DNA from: Burkholderiales bacterium UBA2647
GTDB lineage: Bacteria; Pseudomonadota; Gammaproteobacteria; Burkholderiales; Burkholderiaceae_E
DNA length: 8,059 nucleotides
Direction: 5' to 3'
NCBI GenBank assembly: GCA_002359635.1
Contig: DENJ01000111.1
Coordinates: forward strand, 1-8,059
Shown here: positions 5,258 to 8,059 of the stretch, in pieces
Numbering within the stretch: the first letter of the stretch is position 1
How the letters are laid out: each line of letters starts with the position of its first letter
The notes under the pieces: model-generated
What the model was told of the DNA's origin: nothing
The model's input: the letters and a program-made list of their open reading frames with translations, nothing else
Database searches by the model: none
Translations under genes and position numbers: made by a program

Positions 5258-6301
5258 CTAAAGAAAATCCGTGTCTCCCGAAATGACCCAAAACCGATCC
5301 CTGATAAGGTCTTGATAATCGTTTCGCGGATAGCAACTTAAGGCTAATTCAACGTCAGTTATCTGGCTTCTCACACGAAGTTCAACACCGTCAATTTTGG
5401 GCATACAAATCCCAGTCAATTCGTCTGCGCAAGGACTTGATGCCCAGGTCTTTAGCCGAATTGGGTCTTGGTCAAGCGCATCAGCGTTTGCTTGATGCAC
5501 CAAGATAACCGCTTGTAGACAGCAGGCCAATAAGGCCTCCGCACCGGCAGCCAAACATAGCCAGTCCACCAGGTACCATTCAAGACCCCGATCATCCACT
5601 TGGCGGATCACCGCAAAACCACCGTCGCTTTGTATCCAACGATACCCACGATTCTCTGGAAATCGCCATTGCCAATAACTCAGATTACGCCTCACGATGG
5701 CCCATTGTTTTCTCGACGATGCCGCCAGATTGGCAAGATGATTGAAATGATGCTGATCGACAGATCCAGGTGCGCACTCGAAAGTCGGCCCGGGCAGGGC
5801 AAGAGGTTCTTGGTGCGAAGCCTCAGTTCGATGCAAGCTCCATTCAACCTCCTGAATCGATCCAATGGAAACATAAAGTCCTGCCATGATGCCCTGCTTA
5901 AGGTGGCGCTGGTTCGGAAAACCAAAGGCAAGAGGGCGGTGATCGTTTAAATACCTTGAAAAAAACTGACTTGTGAGCCTCGCAAAAAGATTATTCCTCG
6001 CAATACCGCGACGAGCACTCGGATCCACCATGACATCACCGATTTGCAGGGCTCCGATCAGATCGGGTCCCACGCCAGGTGAGTTTGAGGGAAGCTGCAA
6101 ATCACGAGGAAAGCCTGCATAGTGGGCAAACAGTCGGCCTGAATGGCACAAACCGATCGCAATACCATCATATCGAGGGTTAGCAGCATATTTCCAAAAG
6201 AACCATTCCTTTTCCGGAATCGTTCCAAAACAAATTGCAAATAACGACTCAACAGCTTCTTGCTGGCTCTTGTCGAGCGCTAGAAAATGTTCGCCGAGCA
6301 T
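5258..6301 (-). CDS. GNAT-like acyltransferase (Acetyltransf_9-type fold)
   Basis: The 347-residue protein has an N-terminal segment EKEWFFWKYAANPRYDG (about 30-46), a beta strand FAHYAGFPRDLQLP, and GDVMVDPSARRGIARNNLF at 88-106. The last matches GNAT motif A, where the RRGIAR loop contacts the acyl-CoA pyrophosphate. Typical single-domain GNATs are about 150-180 residues. Here a C-terminal half of about 190 residues follows, with YWQWRFPENRGYRWI (about 210-225), a feature of the larger two-domain GNAT proteins often found in envelope polysaccharide loci. It presumably transfers an acyl group to an amine, substrate unknown. The start follows the stop of the radical SAM gene by three bases, and no strong ribosome binding site is seen, so translational coupling is likely. 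The stop (TAG 5260-5258) lies 194 bases before the second RTX gene. Confidence 0.72.
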   Translation of the reverse strand: MLGEHFLALDKSQQEAVESLFAICFGTIPEKEWFFWKYAANPRYDGIAIGLCHSGRLFAHYAGFPRDLQLPSNSPGVGPDLIGALQIGDVMVDPSARRGIARNNLFARLTSQFFSRYLNDHRPLAFGFPNQRHLKQGIMAGLYVSIGSIQEVEWSLHRTEASHQEPLALPGPTFECAPGSVDQHHFNHLANLAASSRKQWAIVRRNLSYWQWRFPENRGYRWIQSDGGFAVIRQVDDRGLEWYLVDWLCLAAGAEALLACCLQAVILVHQANADALDQDPIRLKTWASSPCADELTGICMPKIDGVELRVRSQITDVELALSCYPRNDYQDLIRDRFWVISGDTDFL

Positions 6302-6304
6302 CGC

Positions 6305-7525
6305 TTAAAGCGTCTTCCAGCAACTTTTACAGAATGCTGGAAATATACCGTTCCAAAGATTAAATCTTAAATTTTCATAGCTTTCATCAGCGAGAATGGC
6401 ATCAACCGGGCGATTAAAAACATTCCATCGCTCCGAAGGACTTGTTTTCACTTGACAACAAGGTGTCACGTCACCGCTGAGCAAAGCGTAAAGCCAGGTT
6501 TCATCGCAATTGTTTCGAAGGCGATTGACTTTTGCGCTAGGTATCTCAATGCCTTCTTCCAAACAAAATCTGTCAAAGGTCTTCATCGGGTTAATCATCT
6601 CACTTAAATCCTGGCTCATGATCTGCGAAACCTTAGGCGCCATGATGACTTCCGCCATTGCCTCTTTTGGATAAAAGTTCACATAACTTTCCTTCGGATT
6701 GAGTGCCTGAAAACTCTCAAAAATTTCAACGCCCCTCGAGAAAGCTTCTTTAACAATCACGGAAAGCTCATGTTGCGAATACGAAAACAAAGTCCCTTTA
6801 AGCGCAATCTTCGGGTAGCGAAAACCGTTATCGTCTCTATACTTTCTCAATCTTTCGATACCTCGCCAGACTTGATGAAGATCTCCCCCGACCCTTGATC
6901 GAGCAAAGGTATTGGGATCGATTGAATCGATCGAGATCGCCACGTAGGCGACTTCAGTCTCACACAATTGTTTTACGACACTCGAACTGAGCGTCGATCC
7001 GTTTGAAATAATTAGAACACGTGCACCATGGTCTCTTGCCTGACTGGCCATCGAAAAAAAGGCCTTGTGCATCAGCGGTTCACCTTCACCAACGAGCGCA
7101 ATCGTTTTCAAGTTGGGAAAATTAGCCAATAAATTTCGAAAGTTTGCCGGATCAATATCCTCCTGCACCATATGCCGGCCAACGCAATACCAACAACTAA
7201 AGTTGCACCGGGTTGTCGGTTCAATATTGATCATCGTAATATCGTGAGTCCAAAGTCTCGCATTGATCTGTTCTGGTAGCCGGCTGCTGAGTTCGGGTTG
7301 CATCGCCAGGATGCGGAGAAGTTCTTGCTCCGCGATCCAGTATCGCGAGGGGTTCAACCGATAGTTGACTTCTACTTTTTCAACCCAAACATTCCCTTCG
7401 AATCGAAGGTCAGCCAGGACCGATCCACTTTGATGAGGCAACAACTCAGATCCCTGGAGGCTCAGATCAAAGGGCTGAAGGTGACCATGGAACTGTTGCC
7501 AAAGCGCTGTTAGATCAATCGTCAT
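6305..7525 (-). CDS. Radical SAM protein with SPASM-like C-terminal cluster
   Basis: The 406-residue protein carries the radical SAM CxxxCxxC motif as CNFSCWYC (C107, C111, C114), which binds the catalytic 4Fe-4S cluster. It is followed by VGEGEP (GGE-type SAM contact) and IISNGS and AISIDS strands of the TIM-like barrel. The C terminus has C340, C356-C357, C399 and C402 in the pattern C...GDVTPCC...CKSC, that of a reduced SPASM domain with one auxiliary cluster, as in enzymes that modify peptides or sugars. About 95 residues precede the barrel and are unrelated to anything I recognise. The ATG at 7525 has only a weak GAGA upstream. It is followed after three bases by the GNAT gene and preceded by the acyltransferase gene after 69 bases, suggesting one operon. 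The substrate is unknown. Confidence 0.88.
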   Translation of the reverse strand: MTIDLTALWQQFHGHLQPFDLSLQGSELLPHQSGSVLADLRFEGNVWVEKVEVNYRLNPSRYWIAEQELLRILAMQPELSSRLPEQINARLWTHDITMINIEPTTRCNFSCWYCVGRHMVQEDIDPANFRNLLANFPNLKTIALVGEGEPLMHKAFFSMASQARDHGARVLIISNGSTLSSSVVKQLCETEVAYVAISIDSIDPNTFARSRVGGDLHQVWRGIERLRKYRDDNGFRYPKIALKGTLFSYSQHELSVIVKEAFSRGVEIFESFQALNPKESYVNFYPKEAMAEVIMAPKVSQIMSQDLSEMINPMKTFDRFCLEEGIEIPSAKVNRLRNNCDETWLYALLSGDVTPCCQVKTSPSERWNVFNRPVDAILADESYENLRFNLWNGIFPAFCKSCWKTL

Positions 7526-7561
7526 GGTTCTCGCTTGCTTGAGATGGGAGTTGGTGTCTAT

Positions 7562-7600
7562 CCTAATCGCGTGATGACCAAATAGCCTAATCGCCTAATC
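7562..7600 (-). repeat. Three short repeats of (GC)GATTAGG before the radical SAM gene
   Basis: The plus strand shows CCTAATC at 7562-7568, 7586-7592 and 7594-7600; the first two extend to CCTAATCGC. Start-to-start distances are 24 and 8 bases, both multiples of 8. The repeats fall across the stop codon of the upstream acyltransferase gene (TAG 7597-7595) and into the 69-base gap before the radical SAM gene. They may be an operator or the product of slippage. Confidence 0.5.
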
Positions 7601-8059
7601 ATCGCGACTGGGCAATCCATCGAGCCATTGCCAGCCCTGCCACAAGTAGGGATGGCGTTGGAGAAGTTGTTCAAGACGTTGAAAATAGAACCGCAAGATT
7701 GATTCGCTAGCGCTGGTGTTTGAAATCTGTTCAATCCTCAGTTCGTATGTGGCATGTAAGGGTGGATGGATCGATGAGCCTTCATTTGGTATCAGGAGCG
7801 CAAGGTAGAAGGGGGCCCCTGCTTTCCTAGCACTCTCAATCACGCCAACCGGGGGCTCGATCAATCGATTAAATAGCTTCAGCTTCGGGGATCGCGGTGA
7901 CGGCTGATGCACATCAACCAAACACACAAGTGCGCTGCTGCTCAAAAATAGCTTCGGAACTTGAACTGCAATAGACTTCAAATCGTCCGTATAAAGATAC
8001 TGCCCGCCGCGGAAATGGCTTTCTGATGAGCGATTCAACTTGGATGCCCAATGGCCAAT
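7595..8059 (-). CDS. LPLAT-like (LpxL/lipid A type) acyltransferase, C-terminal part
   Basis: The frame is open from the right window edge to TAG 7597-7595, giving 154 visible codons. The TTG at 8038 is not needed as a start because the frame continues upstream with IGHWASKL. Visible features fit the second half of an LpxL/HtrB-like lysophospholipid acyltransferase: HFRGGQYLYTDDL, a hydrophobic core SSALVCLVDVHQP, PPVGVIESARKAGAPFYLALLIP (the P-x-G-x-x-x-A...TGAP-like strand), YELRIEQI, and RFYFQRLEQLLQRHPYLWQGWQWLDG, which parallels the terminal R-x-PxQxxW segment of LpxL. The catalytic HxxxxD motif would lie outside the window. Such enzymes act at the inner face of the inner membrane on lipid A or related lipids. 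A relative acting on another acceptor is equally possible. The radical SAM gene follows. Confidence 0.6.
   Translation of the reverse strand: MGHWASKLNRSSESHFRGGQYLYTDDLKSIAVQVPKLFLSSSALVCLVDVHQPSPRSPKLKLFNRLIEPPVGVIESARKAGAPFYLALLIPNEGSSIHPPLHATYELRIEQISNTSASESILRFYFQRLEQLLQRHPYLWQGWQWLDGLPSRDD

Noticed and set aside
5600..5950. Plus-strand ORF of 116 codons opposite the GNAT gene
   Set aside because: It is antisense to a protein with clear GNAT motifs and has no supporting domain or start signal.
7595..8038. Separate small protein starting at TTG 8038
   Set aside because: The frame stays open to the right edge, and the content matches the C-terminal half of a larger acyltransferase, so it is annotated as a partial gene.

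Overview
The window looks like chromosomal DNA from a Gram-negative bacterium, most likely in Pseudomonadota. The grounds are two glycine/aspartate-rich RTX calcium-binding proteins of the type I secretion kind, the tail of a lipid-A-type acyltransferase, and an IS630-like transposase. GC content appears to be around one half. The genus cannot be named from this sequence, and a cyanobacterium is not excluded. No rRNA, tRNA or CRISPR array is visible.

Left edge (1-500): the N-terminal helix-turn-helix part of an IS630-family transposase runs off the left end on the minus strand. Next to it is a small minus-strand ORF whose stop codon lies where the IS end would be expected. An AT-rich gap of about 125 bp then carries promoter-like hexamers in both directions around a short perfect palindrome.

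Large plus-strand RTX gene (501-3539): one long RTX protein of about 1,012 residues can be reconstructed, but it is interrupted by two compensating single-base shifts, at about 545-560 and about 992-1001. The second shift is supported by an internal paralogous repeat that aligns straight across it. An intact 850-residue ORF (987-3539) survives and has its own plausible start.

Second RTX gene (5063 to 3540, minus): this converges on the first so tightly that the two stop codons abut and together form TGATCA. Its layout is inverted relative to usual RTX exoproteins. The calcium-binding array is at the N terminus, followed by about 290 residues that contain a duplicated module built around N/D-G-[TS]-WNP-x-FV, which I do not recognise.

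Right side (8059 to 5258, minus): the C-terminal part of an LPLAT-like acyltransferase, a radical SAM protein with a reduced SPASM-type C-terminal cluster, and a GNAT-like acyltransferase are co-oriented. The last two are separated by 3 bp and are almost certainly co-transcribed. The second RTX gene follows 194 bp downstream. A reasonable inference is a cell-envelope or secreted-protein modification locus feeding into RTX exoproteins, but no type I exporter genes are present and no substrate can be assigned from sequence alone.
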